Origin: Apostichopus japonicus
Lineage: Eukaryota > Echinodermata > Holothuroidea > Aspidochirotida > Stichopodidae
DNA length: 64,000 nt
NCBI RefSeq assembly: GCF_037975245.1
Contig: NC_092570.1
Location: forward strand, 1,617,501-1,681,500
Reading direction: 5' to 3'
In this document: positions 9,536 to 22,592 of the stretch, piece after piece
Layout of the letters: the number at the start of each line of letters is the position of its first letter
How positions within the stretch are numbered: position 1 is the stretch's first letter
The notes under the pieces: generated by a model
Told to the model about the DNA's origin: nothing
Databases searched by the model: none
What the model saw: only the letters and a program-made list of their open reading frames with translations
Position numbers and translations under genes: made by a program

Positions 9536-11550
9536 TTGCTCAATACATTGACACCCAAATCAGCAACTGGGGATTTCCATTATTATATTATTCAGCTACA
9601 GAAAACATTTGAAAACAAAGAAGAGAGAGAATGTATTGGCTGTGAAGAGAAGTTAAAGGTTACAGCGTACTGTTTTATATGTAAAGAATTTCTTTGTGTT
9701 CAGTGTTATCAATTTCATTTGACCAAGAAGATATTTGTCAAACATCAGAAACACGTATTAGCTCTGAATGATCTTGAGGGGAAAAGTCTGACACAAGAAA
9801 AACTTGCATCATTGATGGAAGCTCCTAGGTGCCATATTCACCCGGAACACAAGGCTAAGTTGTGTTGTTGTACATGCGGAAACCTCCCAGTTTGTTTGAC
9901 ATGTACGTATGATGAACACAAAGGTCATGAACTTCGTGACGTCAGGAAAGTGGCGAACGACGAAAGGGAACACTTGAAGGAGATATTGAAAGAACTTGTA
10001 AAACGTAAAGATTCTGTATGCAACTTTGCTGATAAACTCAACAGAGTGAATAACGACGTTCTGTCCATTGTCGCTGAAACTAAAGTAAAATGGAAATCAC
10101 AGTACGAAGATCAGACCAGGAAGTTACAGAATGAAAAAGAGAAAGAAAAGAGAGAATTCAACAGATTCAAAACAGTTCTTGAAGAAAGTACTCGACACAT
10201 AATGAAAGAATTAGAAACAGAAATGGAAGAGAAAATTAGAAAAATAAGAGACGAGTACGACAGAATGATTAAACTTAAAATTAGGCAATCAAAAGAGAAA
10301 GAGGACACCAAAAGAAATGAAATCGAAAACAGAGAATTTAAGATTGACGAAACAATTAACCGACTTGATGCAGTCATGAATGAGAGAAATAAAACAATAG
10401 AAGAACAACAGCAACGCAAGCTTAGAGAAACACAAAACTTATCAGATCTCTGTAATCAATGGGTCAATAAATTTGAAAATGTGTCTACTATATCTTCGAG
10501 TGTCCTTGAATCGTATAACCACTGGACAGACGCGCAGTGTATTCCTGATATAAGAGCAGCGAGTGAACCTCTTGTTGAGAATATAATGAAAGATTTTCCT
10601 GAAATAGAATCTTTATCTGATATAACAATGGATGATTTACCAATATTGTGTATTGATAAAGTACATATATCGGATCATGTAGAATCTGTTGATGTTGATG
10701 TGATCAAAGCTAAATGGTTTTGGTTAATTGGTATAACAAGTACTGGCTCTGGTAACATCGTCATCTCTGGAAGATTATCATTGGACCATTCATTTATCAC
10801 AGTCATAAACAGACAAGGACGTCAGATTCGTCATAACAAGATAGATAAAGGCAAAGGGGGCTCTCTTTATCCCAATCGTCACTGTGCTGCTTTATCACAT
10901 GATAGGATAGCTTCAGTTTGTGAATCCAATCAGGTTGTTGTTTATAATATTCAAGATGGGTCCTTTACTCAAAATAACATCACGTCCCTCTTTGATGACA
11001 TCAAAACGGTGGATGAGAAGTATGCGGCTCGTATAACTACTGATACTAAACGTGGACACATCATTGTAGGTACATCACGAAAGATTGGATTGCTATTCAT
11101 GTTTGATGAAGAATTGAATTTCATTCGAGCTCTGAAGCTGCCAGAGGTTATAAAATTGTCAGGAGATATCCTTTATCATGAAGGCGTTCTGCTGATATGC
11201 GATGAAGAGAGTAGATGTGCATACGCTGTAACCATGGATACATCTAAAACAGAAGCAGAGTTATATACGAGCTTCCGAAACCAGATATTGACGGACTGAA
11301 TTGGTATCCTTTGAGTATATGTGCAGACAGGGCAGGTTTTGTATACATCTTGTGGTCATCGAGGACAACATATCCTGTAAAATGTATCATCACACAGTAC
11401 AGTCAAGATGGTCAGCAGTTGTTGACAACCAAACGGACAGAAGATAGAGCATTGATGACAGAGGAGGGAGAGCAGCTACTTGTAGCTATAGTGTCAGGAA
11501 AGATACTTTTTTATGGTCTGGTGAGTTTATCACAGTGTTTCCTATTGTAA
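9536..11550 (+). pseudogene. Copy 2 of the TRIM-like gene: RING deleted, C-terminal frameshift
   Basis: A deletion of about 1.4 kb (junction near 9580-9592) joins the upstream spacer directly to codon 85 of the family. It removes the promoter, exon 1, intron 1 and the RING. It left an open in-frame start, MLNTLTPKSATGDFHYYI, ahead of the B-box region. B-boxes and coiled coil are intact. A one-base deletion near 11262 breaks the frame in the propeller after 11299-equivalent sequence, and the rest of the propeller continues in another frame (11311-11550), with a further 15-base in-frame loss. Loop types are KGKGGSLYPN and SSRTTYPVKCI. The splice donor after CTG at 11520 and the exon 3 acceptor at 12113 remain. 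A RING-less B-box protein is possible if transcribed, but no family promoter is present. Confidence 0.8.
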
Positions 11551-12113
11551 TATTACTAGATATCACATGCAGGATACTCTGATGTAACGACAATGAAAGG
11601 ATACATTAAACTGGGACAATATCGCCAAGGATATTATCTTAATGTATTGGCTTTATGTATGACCAAATAGTGTGCTATTTTAATAACTTTAAAGATAGTT
11701 TTCGATTAATTTTAGCTCAAGTAATAGTAGAAGTTATTTCCCAAAGCCAATATACATGAAACTAAAGTGAACAACTTGTTCACTATTACCTAAACGGATT
11801 CTTAAAACAGATTAAAGAATTCTAACGAGATCATGGTATTGTTGTTGACAAGACTTCGCAATGCCAACTTAAGTTGATTTAAAAAATAAAACAGAAATAA
11901 ATAAACAACAACAAAAACAGAAAAGTGAACAGAATAGGCAAAAAGGAAAGAAGAAAAAACAAGAAAAGAACAGAAAAGAAGTGATTTGTTTGCTGAAAAA
12001 CGTAACACAAATAATCTACAACTAACATGACTTGTTTGAGCATTCTAAATGTACTTCAAACGTATCTAGAACTGGATCAACGTTTGTAACTTTATAAATG
12101 TTCTTTCCAACAG

Positions 12114-12492
12114 ATGCCAGAATAAAGTCATCCGCGAAAACATACATGAAAGAAACGAATATGCAGAGCATACACCACACTGAATCGAATATCAAGGGCA
12201 GCCGATGAGGAGAGAATAATAAATATTTGCAGAAACAACTAGAAACTTTGAGATGAAACGGATCCAATATCTTTATCTGATTAAATGAAGATACAGTTCC
12301 TGATGATTATCAACAGCCCCGACGAACAATAGTAAAAAGAGATAAGTCTGCTTATGTCAGATGGTGGTCATATTGTGATTTTCTGATGTCATAATTCCAC
12401 TATAACCACTTGTGATGTCACAATGCCACTAAAAAGTGACGTCTTTCATGTTATATTTATTTGTTAAATAAATGTATATGTAAATATAAGGA
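12114..12492 (+). other. Exon 3 and 3' UTR of copy 2
   Basis: The acceptor TTCTTTCCAACAG is followed by ATGCCAGAATAA. A canonical AATAAA is at 12467-12472. Confidence 0.6.
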
Positions 12493-12641
12493 CTGTAGTA
12501 CTCGCGTCGGAGATCAAATTCCGTGAAACTTAAAAATTCTATCCAAGGAGGTAAAATGAATTTATTGAAAGTATCACAACTATTTGTTTTATTGCAAGAC
12601 CGTGTTAATTTTGTGTGTGTGCGTGTGACGCCTTGCTAGTA

Positions 12642-13222
12642 AACACGATATCTCAAGAAGTGAAGCTTGGACAATCTAAAATTTCGTGTGTAGAAGAACC
12701 TCATGTAGGAGTAAGAGCCAATAATTTTGGTGAAGATCATATGTCATTTGAGGTCACCAGTGGTCAAATTTTGAACCCTTGTAAACACAATGTCCCAAGA
12801 AAAGAAACTTTGACCAATATCATATTTTCGTGTGTAGAAAGTAACACATTCAGTAGAATAAGCCTATTGGTTGTTGTGTACGTCAATGTCATTTGGGGTC
12901 ACTAGGGGTCAAATAGTGAAACCATGTCAACACGATATCTCTAGAAGAAAAGCTGGTACCAATCTCATATATAGTGTGAATGAGTAACACATTTATTAGA
13001 AGCAGCCTATTGTTTAGAGTGACGGTCAAAGTTCGTCTGGGTTCACTAGGGGTACAATTGTGAAAACCCCCATTAATTAACACGATATCTCAAGAAGTAG
13101 AGCTTGGACCAATCACATATTTTGTGTGAAGTACAACATTGAGTAGAAAAAGCCAATTGGTTTTTGTGGCGGTCAACGGTAATATGGAGTCACCAGAGGT
13201 CAAATTGTTGAAACCGTGTTTC
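12642..13222. repeat. Minisatellite downstream of copy 2
   Basis: Four units equivalent to those at 6089-6665, starting with CACGATATCTCAAGAAG at about 12644. Confidence 0.8.
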
Positions 13223-14837
13223 ATAATCTACCGTATCTCCAACCGACCAGCCTATTAGATAACATGTGCGTTACGCCTCATAATAAAAGAGGTTGTTTGC
13301 AATTGAAAATTAGCAGATGGGCATCCGTAGATAGTACCAGAGAAAGTCGAACCAATCGCCATTTACTTAAACGTGTCGCTAACTGCATACGTCATTGCAT
13401 TACAAAGGTGGGATGTTTGTACATACAACGTTCATTGGAATGAACTATACCGTTGTGAATTACATACCTGTATTAAATATTTGTTTCCGTTGTTGAAGTT
13501 TTCCCGTCGTGTTTCGCAATTGTTGAGATTAAGTGCCAAATAAAAACTGAGTTGGAATGTAGTTACGTTGAGGAAACGACCAGGCGCCGTTTAGGAACTT
13601 AACTGTCGCCTAGTGTAAAATGGTTCGCTAGCTGCACGTGCATTATGTACGGGAAGTTTTCATGTGCGGAGATTGATCACAAACTTCACAGGACATTTAT
13701 AAACATAAAGCGAAATCATAATTTAAAATGTAAAATAACAATTCATTACAGGGAACAGTTTAAGCTTACGCAGTACGTAACGTGTTTCAAAGGCATTGAT
13801 AAATACGCTGGGTTCATATGTTAAATCATCAACCAATTAAAATATGTTATTAAACATCACCACGGCTAGGTTATGCACAGGCAACACCTACACAGAAGAT
13901 TATAGTACTAGCCGCCCCGGTATAGACTATAAACATTGGTCATCCTCACCTGAGTAGGGTAAAATTGTGTTCGTTAACACAAACACGTGAAGAAAAAAAT
14001 GCTTCATGTCAGAATACCAATTCACTTGAGGCGGCCAAACATCTCCTACATTATTTCTTCAGGCATTTCCTACATGCCATCAGTCATAATTCGCCAAATA
14101 TAAAATTAAAGGAGATTTCAGACAAGACAGTTTGCTGTTACCATTGCCATGATTTTTTGTAAAGATTTTCAGTTGCGATTGAAAGATAGATTCTCTTTCA
14201 ACCTTAGATTTTCATTGTGAAAAAGATCGCTTTGATTTAGGCAGTGTAATGGAGTAATATCAATGTTTTCGAACACCAATAAGCAGTTTAAGCCAAGATA
14301 AATAATTGGGAAAATCACCGAAGTCGCGCGAATCGAAGAAGCGGTTTATAGTAGGAGTGGGGTACTGTATAGGCTTAGGACTCGTGCACACCTTTATAGC
14401 TACTGTATATGGTATATGTTTAGTACTAGAGGATTCCTAATGTTGCAGAAGCCAAGCTATCGTCGTAGGTATTTTTGAAAATGATTTATTTTTAATTGTT
14501 TGAGACACTTTACAGTAGGCCAAGCTGTATATTTATGATTCTGCGACATGTTTAACTTTGTTCAGCACTTACTTTTGGTGGAAAAAATATTTAAAGTTCA
14601 CACTGCATAGAAACATAATATTCCAATGTGCGAGTACGTAACACCATATATCTGCCTACGTGCCTAATCTGTAGTTCATAGAAAGTATCAATGTTGTAGA
14701 TCTGTACTATGGAGACTTGAACAACAGTCATAGTGGCGAGTGGAATTTGCGTTTTGGCGAGGAGAGTTTTAGTCACTTTCGCCAAATAACTAGTACTTTA
14801 AAAAGCATTTCAGTATCGAGGCCTGACAAAACTTTAA
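13223..14837. other. Intergenic spacer after copy 2
   Basis: Close copy of 6666-8276, including the minus-strand 64-codon frame (14591-14785). No gene is supported. Confidence 0.6.
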
Positions 14838-14974
14838 AACATGATTTCTCATAATATAAATCATGGATATTTTTCATACATGGTATATGGATTTGCCATA
14901 TTATTTTTTATTTATATTATTATTTTTTTTTTTATTATTATTATTATTATCATCGTTATTATCAGTAGTAGCTT
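14838..14974. repeat. Partial minisatellite unit fused to ATT microsatellite
   Basis: One diverged minisatellite unit (to about 14899) runs straight into an ATT-rich tract (14900-14974). The second unit, the first ATT run and the GT-rich tract seen in other spacers are gone, so one breakpoint lies in the ATT repeat. Confidence 0.7.
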
Positions 14975-15325
14975 TGAATTGTGTGTAAAGTTTGGGCACG
15001 TGTACGCACGGAATGTAGAAATAGGGCTCTGCACTAATGCACCGTTAAACAAGTTACGGGAGGGTGTAAGGTAATTGCTCAATACATTGACACCCAAATC
15101 AGCAACTGGGGATTTCCATTATTATCGCGTGGTTTTGGAATTGCATCGGTCCTTTGTGTCTCGTCTATTGTATTTTCAACAACTGGATAAAGTAGGATTC
15201 AAGTAGTTATGATATTTCAACTTGTGTTGTAAATATTCTGTTCTGCGATTGGTCTCTGTGTTCAATGTATGAAGGAAGGTGCACGGCCATTTTAACCCGG
15301 AAGTATTGAATGGTGCATGATTGGT

Positions 15326-15673
15326 TATAAAACTGAAGTACAGTGGATTATTACGAGATTACCGGAGCTTTCCTGCTCGTAGCAAATGCATGGCATTAAG
15401 GACTTGTTAAGGACTTTAGAAATGGAAGTTTTCGCAATGTTTACTTTTGATATAATATACCAACCATATCAGTTCTGCGTGGATGTTCTCGTGATATCAA
15501 ATGTCAAACTCAATTGTATAAGTTCTGTGCGTTATATCTATTGTACATATACGTACAACGTACTGCGCATATTCTCATGTATTTCCTTCTTGGTCCGATT
15601 CGTAACAGATTCGTAACCATTCGTGCTGCTAGGCTGATACACGACTAAGGGAAAAGGTAAACATTAAAATAAG
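15326..15673 (+). promoter_or_regulatory. Promoter and 5' UTR exon 1 of copy 3
   Basis: TATAAAA at 15326-15332 is preceded by ATTGG (an inverted CCAAT) a few bases upstream. Transcription should start some 30 bases downstream. Exon 1 ends in AAG before GTAAGT at 15674. The intron runs to the TTGCTTTACAG acceptor at 16260, 20 bases before the ATG (587 bp). A 76-codon upstream ORF (15386-15616) lies within the exon and could dampen translation. The same arrangement precedes copies 4, 5, 7, 8 and 9. Confidence 0.65.
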
Positions 15674-16280
15674 GTAAGTCTTGAAATGTAAAACGGTGAT
15701 AATTTCAAACATGTTTCTTTAGTTCATTTGTATTTTGTTATATCATTAAGTGGGAAATAATATAACCAACTTAGTACATTGGTGATTAGTATTATCGTTA
15801 AGCTTGTATATCAATTGCCATCGGTAGTACTAGGGCTAAAAAGTCCTAACAGAACAGATATCGAGATCATTGACATGATACCGAATTCACTAAACCCCAG
15901 AGTTACTGACTGTTTGTGTAAACTTCAAATCATCATGTATTGTCATTACAGGTCAACTAGTTCTTTTATCAAGGTAAAGTGCACTTAGGGCATGGTGCGC
16001 TGCTGGTGGTATCGTTCCAGCACTATAAACGTCTATAAGGTCGTATTTGTCATCAGCTACGCCCGAACGTTTCCTTTATGCCAGTGATCGAGTTGCACCA
16101 ATATCTCGATTTCTGTGTTTATATGGGGCAATAATACCCGTCATACAGTAGGTTACAATGAACAGTTTTTGAATTCAGTTCATTAAAGGTTTTTCTAAAT
16201 TAATTTTCTTACACTTAATTTGTTACTCCAGATTATGATATTCATAAACTTGCTTTACAGCTTAAATTTCCGAAACAAAA

Positions 16281-18503
16281 ATGGCATGCCCTTCTCCTTG
16301 GAAAGACATCGCAGATACATTCTTCGAATGTTCAATTTGTTTGGATCTGTTTAAAGAACCGAAACTCTTACCATGTCTGCATAGATTCTGTAAACAATGT
16401 CTGGAACCCATACTAGAAGAACAGGCTGATGGGACATTTGAATGTCCTCTTTGTAAAGATGTCTGTAAAATACCAAACGATAGAATCGATGGATTCAAGA
16501 CTGACTTCCATATGAAAAGTATGCTGCAGTTTATTCAGCTACAGAAAACATTTGAAAACAAAGAAGAGAGAGAATGTATTGGCTGTGAAGAGAAGTTAAA
16601 GGTTACAGCGTACTGTTTTATGTGTAAAGAATTTCTTTGTGTTCAGTGTTATCAATTTCATTTGACCAAGAAGATATTTGTCAAACATCAGAAACACGTA
16701 TTAGCTCTGAATGATCTTGAGGGGAAAAGTCTCACAAAAGAAAAACTTGCATCATTGATGGAAGCTCCTAGGTGCCATATTCACCCCGAACACAAGGCTA
16801 AGTTGTGTTGTTGTACTTGTGGAAACCTCCCAGTCTGTTTGACATGTACGTATGATGAACACAAAGGTCATGAACTTCGTGACGTCAGAAAAGTGGCGAA
16901 CGACGAAAGAGAACACTTGAAGGAGATATTGGAAGAACTTGTAAAACGTAAAGATACTGTATTCAATTTTGCTGATAAAATCAAAAGAGTGAATAATGAC
17001 GTTCTGTCCATTGTCGCTGAAACTAAAGCAAAATGGAAATCACAGTACGAAGATCAGACCAGGAAGTTACAGAATAAGAAAGAGGAAGAAAAGAGAGAAT
17101 TCAACAGATTCAAAACAGGTCTTGAAGAAAGTACTCAACAGATCATGAAAGAATTAGAAACAGAAATGGAAGAGAAAATTAGAAAAATAAGAGACGAGTA
17201 CGACAGATTGAAGAAAATCAAAGTTAGGGAATCAAAAGAGGAAGAGGACAACAAAAGAAATGAAATAGAAAATAGAGATATAAAGATTGACGAAACAATT
17301 AACCGACTTGATGCAGTAATGAATGAGAGAAATAAAACAATAGACGAAAAACAGCAACGCAAGCTTAGAGAAACACAAAACTTATCAAATCTCTGTAATC
17401 AATGGGTCAATAAATTTGAAAATGTGTCTACTTTATCTTCGAGTGTCCTTGAATCATATAACCACTGGACAGACGCACAGTGTATTCCTGATATAAGAGC
17501 AGCGAGTGAACTTTTGGTTGAGGATATAATGAAAGATTTTCCTGAAAAAGAATCTTTCTCTGATATAACAATTGATGATTTACCAATATTGTGTATTGAT
17601 AGAGTACATATATCGGATAATGTAGAATCTGTTGTTCATGTTGATGTGATCAAAGCTAAATGGTTTTGGTTAACTGGTATAACAAGTACTGGCTCTGGTA
17701 ACATCGTCATCTCTGGAAGATTATCATCTGACCATTCATTTATCACAGTCATAAACAAACAAGGACGTCAGATTCGTCATAACAAGATAGATAAAGTTAA
17801 AGGGCGCTCTCTTCAACACTTTCGTCACTGTGCTGCTTTATCACGTGATAAGATAGCTTCGGTTTGTGAATCCAACCAGGTTGTTGTTTATAATACTCAA
17901 GATGGGTCCTTCACTCAAAATAACATCACGTCCCTCTTTGATGACATCAAAACAGTGGATAGAAAGTATGCGACTTGTATAACTACTGATACTTTACGTG
18001 GCCACATCATTGTAGGTACAAATAGAAATACTGGATTGGTATTTATATTTGATGAAGAATTGAATTTCATTCGAGGTCTGAAGCTACCAGAGGTTATAAA
18101 ATGGTCAAGAGATATCCTTTATCATAAAGGCGTTCTGCTGATATGCGATTCAGAGAGTAGATGTGCATGCGCTGTAACCATGGATACATCTAAAACAGAA
18201 GCAGAGTTACTATACGAGCTTCCGGAACCAGATATTGACGGACTGACTTGGTGTCCTTACAGTATATGTGCAGACAGGGCAGGATATGTCTACATCTTGT
18301 GGCATAGTGCTGGAACAAAGTGTATCATCACACAGTACAGTCAAGATGGTCAGCAGTTGTTGACAACCAAACGGACAGAATGTACAGCACGGTGTATGAC
18401 AACATTGATGACAGAGGAGGGAGAGAAGCTACTTGTAGCATCATGGTCAGGAAAGATGCTTTGTTATGGTCTGGTGAGTTTATCTCAGTGTTTCTTATTT
18501 TAA
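16281..18503 (+). CDS. TRIM-like RING/B-box/coiled-coil/beta-propeller protein, copy 3
   Basis: The open frame has 740 codons. RING cysteines and histidine match copy 1 (C17 to C58, same length through QADGTF). Both B-boxes and the long charged coiled coil are complete. Propeller loops differ from its neighbours: KVKGRSLQHF in the first variable loop, a short HSAGTKCI in the last, and TNRNTGLVF in the middle. The exon 2 donor is at 18473/18474. With exon 3 (acceptor ends 19046) the protein would end with Met-Pro-Glu at 19058. The complete promoter, exon 1, exon 3 and AATAAA make this one of the best candidates for an expressed member. Role by family: cytoplasmic E3 ligase; the substrate is unknown. 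Confidence 0.87.
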   Translation: MACPSPWKDIADTFFECSICLDLFKEPKLLPCLHRFCKQCLEPILEEQADGTFECPLCKDVCKIPNDRIDGFKTDFHMKSMLQFIQLQKTFENKEERECIGCEEKLKVTAYCFMCKEFLCVQCYQFHLTKKIFVKHQKHVLALNDLEGKSLTKEKLASLMEAPRCHIHPEHKAKLCCCTCGNLPVCLTCTYDEHKGHELRDVRKVANDEREHLKEILEELVKRKDTVFNFADKIKRVNNDVLSIVAETKAKWKSQYEDQTRKLQNKKEEEKREFNRFKTGLEESTQQIMKELETEMEEKIRKIRDEYDRLKKIKVRESKEEEDNKRNEIENRDIKIDETINRLDAVMNERNKTIDEKQQRKLRETQNLSNLCNQWVNKFENVSTLSSSVLESYNHWTDAQCIPDIRAASELLVEDIMKDFPEKESFSDITIDDLPILCIDRVHISDNVESVVHVDVIKAKWFWLTGITSTGSGNIVISGRLSSDHSFITVINKQGRQIRHNKIDKVKGRSLQHFRHCAALSRDKIASVCESNQVVVYNTQDGSFTQNNITSLFDDIKTVDRKYATCITTDTLRGHIIVGTNRNTGLVFIFDEELNFIRGLKLPEVIKWSRDILYHKGVLLICDSESRCACAVTMDTSKTEAELLYELPEPDIDGLTWCPYSICADRAGYVYILWHSAGTKCIITQYSQDGQQLLTTKRTECTARCMTTLMTEEGEKLLVASWSGKMLCYGLVSLSQCFLF

Positions 18504-19046
18504 TATTACTAGATATTACAGGATAATCTGGTGTAACGAAATTGAAAGGGTACATTATACTGGGACAATATCGCCAATATCTTAATGTATTGACTTTATG
18601 TATGACCAAATAGTGTGCTATATTAATAACTTTAAAGATAGTTTTCGATTGACTTTAGCTCAAGTAATAGTAGAAGTTAATTCCTAAACCCAATATACAT
18701 GAAACTAAAGTGCACATCTTGTTCACTATTTCCTATACGGAATCGCAAAAGAATTCTAACGAGATCATGGTATTGTTGTTGACAAGACATCGCAATGCCA
18801 ACTTAAGTTGATTTAAAAGAAATAAAACAACAACAAAAACAGAAATGTGAACAGAATATAGGCAAAAGGGAAAGAAGAAAAGCCAAGAAAAGAACAGAAA
18901 AGAACTTAAAGAAGGGATTTGTTTGCTGAAAAACGTAACAAAAACAATCTACATCCAACATAACCTTTTTTAGCATTCTCAATGTACTTCAAACGTTTAG
19001 AGAACTGGATCAACGTTTGTAACTTTATAAATGTTCTTTCCAACAG

Positions 19047-19425
19047 ATGCCAGAATAAAGTCAACCGCGAAAACATACATGGAAGAAACGAACATCCAGA
19101 GCATACATTACACTGAATCGAATATCAAGGGCAGCCGATGAGGAGAGAATAAGCAATATTTGCAGAAACAACTAGAAACTTTAAGATGAAACGGATCCAG
19201 TATCTTATGAAATGAAGATACAGTTCCTGATGATTATCAACAGCCCCGACGAACAATAGTAATAAGAAATAAGACTGTTTATATAAGATGGTGGTTATAT
19301 TGTGATTCTCTGATGTCATAATCCCACTATAACCAATGTGTGATGTCACAATGCTACTAAAGAGTGATGTCTTTCATGTTATTGTAATTATATTTATTGA
19401 ATAAATGTATATGTAAATATTAGGA
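19047..19425 (+). other. Exon 3 and 3' UTR of copy 3
   Basis: ATGCCAGAATAA follows the CCAACAG acceptor; AATAAA at 19400-19405. Confidence 0.6.
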
Positions 19426-19572
19426 CTGTAGTACTCGCGTCGGAGATCAAATTCCATAAAACTAAAAAATTCTATCCAAGATGTAAAAATGAATTAATTG
19501 AAAGTATCACAACTATTTGTTTTATTGCAAGACCGTGTTTATTTTGTGTGTGCGTGTGACGCCTTGCTTATA

Positions 19573-20150
19573 AACACGATATCTCAAGAATTGAAGCTTG
19601 GACAATCTCAAATTTCGTGTGTAGGAGAACCTCCATTTAGGAGTAAGAGCCAATTATTTTTGGTGGAGATCATATGTCATTTGAGGTCACCGGTGGTCAA
19701 ATTGTGAATCCTTGTAAACACGATATCCCAAGAAAAGAAGCTTTGATCAATATCATATTTCGTGTGTATAGAGTAACACATGCAGTAGAATAAGCCTATT
19801 GGTTGTTGTGAACGTCAAATGTCATTTGGGGTCAATAAGGGTCAAATAGTGAAACCCTTTAGACACGATATCTCAAGAAGAAAAGCTTGTACCAATCTCA
19901 TATATAGTGTGAATGAGAACAACATTGATTAAAAGCAGTCTATTGTTTAGAGTGGCGGTCAAAGTTCGTTTGGGTTCACTATAGGGGTACAATTGTGAAA
20001 ACCCGGGTAAACACGATATCTCAAGACGGAGAGCTGGGACCAATCACATATTTCGTGTGAAGTACAAAATTGAGTAGAAGAAGCCAATTAGTTTTGTGGC
20101 GGTCAAAGGAAATTTGGAGTCACCAGAGGTCAAATTTTTGAAACCGTGTT
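19573..20150. repeat. Minisatellite downstream of copy 3
   Basis: Four units of the same family; the first begins near 19575. Confidence 0.8.
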
Positions 20151-21164
20151 TCATAATCTACCGTATCTCCAACCGACCAGCCTATTAGATAACATATGCG
20201 TTACGTCTCATCATAAAAGAGGTTGTTTGTAATTGAAAAATAGCTAATGAGAAAGTCGAACCAATCGCCATTTACTTAACCGTGTCGCTAACTGCATACG
20301 TCTTGCATTACAAAGGTGTGAAAGGGAAAAAATGCTTCATGTCAGAATACCAATTCACCTGAGGTGGCCAAACATCTCCTACATTATTTCTTCAGGCATT
20401 TGCATTTGCCATCAGTCATAATTCGCCAAATATACAATTAAAGGAGTTTTGAGACAAGTTTGCTGTATACCACTGCCATGATTTTTTGCAAAGATTTTCA
20501 GTTGCGAGTGAAAGATAGATGCTCTTTCAACCTTAGATTTTCATTGTGTAAAAGATCGCTTTGATTTAGGCAGTGTAATGGAGTAATATCAATATTTTTG
20601 CACACCAATATGCAGCTTAATCCATCATAAATAATTGGGAAAATCTTCGAAGTCGCGCCAATCGAAGATGTGGTTCATAGTAGGAGTGAGGTACTGTATA
20701 GGCTTAGGACTTGCGCACACCTATAACTACTGTATATAGCGTATGTTTAGTACTAGACGATCCCTAATGTAACAGAAGCCAAGCTATCGTCGTAGGTATT
20801 TTTGAAAATGGTTTATTTTTAATTGTTTGAGACACTACAGTAGCCAAGCTGCGTGTTTATGATTCTCCGACATTTTTAACTTTGTTCAACACTTACTTTT
20901 GGCGAAAAAAAATATTTAAAGTTCACACTGCATAGAAACATAATTTTCCAATGTGCGAGTACGTAACACCATATATCTGCCTACGTGCCTAATCTGTAGT
21001 TCATAGAAAGTATTAATGTTGTAGATCTGTACTATGGAGACTTGAACAACAGTCATAGTGGCGAGTGAATTGTTCGTTTTGGCGAGAAGAGTTTTAGTCA
21101 CGTTCGCCAAATAACTAGTACTTTAAAAAGCATTTCAGTATCGAGGCCTGACAAACCTTTAAAA
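20151..21164. other. Shortened intergenic spacer after copy 3
   Basis: It lacks most of the first spacer half that is present after copies 1, 2 and 4: the sequence jumps near 20320 from the thiamine-poor TACAAAGGTGTG region to the AAAATGCTTCATGTCAG region. The remainder matches other spacers and keeps the minus-strand frame (20916-21110). No gene is supported. Confidence 0.6.
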
Positions 21165-21395
21165 CATGATTTCTCATAATATAAATCATGGATAATTTTC
21201 ATACATGGTATATGGATTTGGCATATTGAGTACAAGAATCTTGTTGCCAAATCATAATTGTCAAATCTCAATTGCGGTCACCAGACGTCAAACTTTGAAA
21301 ACCATTCACATGATATCTAACGATGGGAATCGTGGATATTTCTCATACTTAGCGTGTGGATGCATCACATTGAGTACCACTATTTGCCTTGGTGG
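21165..21395. repeat. Two diverged minisatellite units
   Basis: Equivalent to 8277-8515, before the ATT repeats. Confidence 0.55.
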
Positions 21396-21567
21396 ACGAG
21401 TGTAATGCCACGTACAGAAAACTGGTCTGTGTTTTGCCTTGCCATAGTGTAAATTGTTCATCAAAGAAGTGGTTCGGACTATTTATATTGTGATAGCTAT
21501 TTCTGTTTAACAAGTAGAAGTCTAGTGCAATGAAGTCATCGAAACCTCAATGCATTTTGAATTCCGG

Positions 21568-22230
21568 TTATTATTATTTTTATTTTTATAATAATAATAA
21601 GCATAATTATGATTATGATTATGATTATTTTTAATATGAATAACCTCTGCTTATCAAATACCTTACTGTTACATTTATGTAGTAGCATAGACAATCTCTG
21701 ATGTTTTACGCTGTTTTATTCCTCACTGTGCTTTGTTTTACTTGTGTGGGGGTGTTTATGTTCGTACTAACGTGTTTGTATGCGTGTGTGTCTCTGTATT
21801 TGTATGTGTGTAGGTGTGTGTGTGGGTCTTTGTATGTGTATGTATATGTACTATTTTGCGCGTGTGCAAGCGTGGGTTTTGTATTCACTGAGGGTTTGTT
21901 TTTCTGGATGTGTATCAAATATTTCGGTATAAGAGGAGAAGAAGAAATACTCAATTCAGAATCAATTTTCGCATCATGTAAATAATTCCTTTGTATCATT
22001 CAGATGCATACCTATGTTGTTATCGGAACTCTAAATATAATCAATGTACCATATACATGTTTAATAATCGTGAATAAATCAGATGGAAAAATATTATTAT
22101 TATTATTTTTTTTGAATACTATTTTTTATCATGATTATTATTTCATTTTTATGATTATTATTATATATTTTTATTATTATTATTATTAGAAGTAGTAGTA
22201 TTATTGTTATTATTATTAGTAGTAGTATTG
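21568..22230. repeat. ATT microsatellites flanking GT-rich tract (before copy 4)
   Basis: First ATT-rich run at about 21568-21640, GT-rich tract at 21735-21880, second ATT run at 22088-22230. This is the complete arrangement, useful as a reference for the deletions seen before copies 3 and 5. Confidence 0.85.
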
Positions 22231-22560
22231 AATTATGTGTATAGTTTGGGTGCGTGTACGCACGGAATGTAGAAAAATAGCTCTGCACTAAAGCACCATT
22301 AAACAAGTTACGGGAGGGTGTAAGGTAATTGCTCAATACATTGACACCCAAATCAGCAACTGGGGATTTCCATTACTATCGCGACTTGCATCGGTACTTT
22401 GCGTCTCGTCTGTTGTATTTCAACAACTGGATAAAGTAGGATTCAAGTTATTCTGATATTTCAACTTGAATTACAATAAGGCCTCAATACTCCATCGACT
22501 GGAAGCAAATAGCACAAGGTTAGAACTATTCTGTTCTGCGATCGGTCTCTGTGTTCAATG

Positions 22561-22592
22561 CACTGATCTGTACACTAGTGTACAGATCAGTG
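22561..22592. mobile_element. 32-bp perfect palindrome with 8-bp flanking duplication
   Basis: Two 16-base arms, CACTGATCTGTACACT and its exact reverse complement, meet without a spacer. The 8-base sequence GTTCAATG occurs immediately on both sides (22553-22560 and 22593-22600). All other copies have GTTCAATG once at this place. It therefore looks like an inserted terminal-inverted-repeat element reduced to its two ends. An 8-bp duplication fits the hAT superfamily. Confidence 0.75.

Noticed and set aside
15001-15100. Antisense frame MGVNVLSNYLTPSRN... upstream of the promoters
   Set aside because: It runs into the ATT microsatellite on its far side and varies with it. It is probably only open by chance in near-identical copies.
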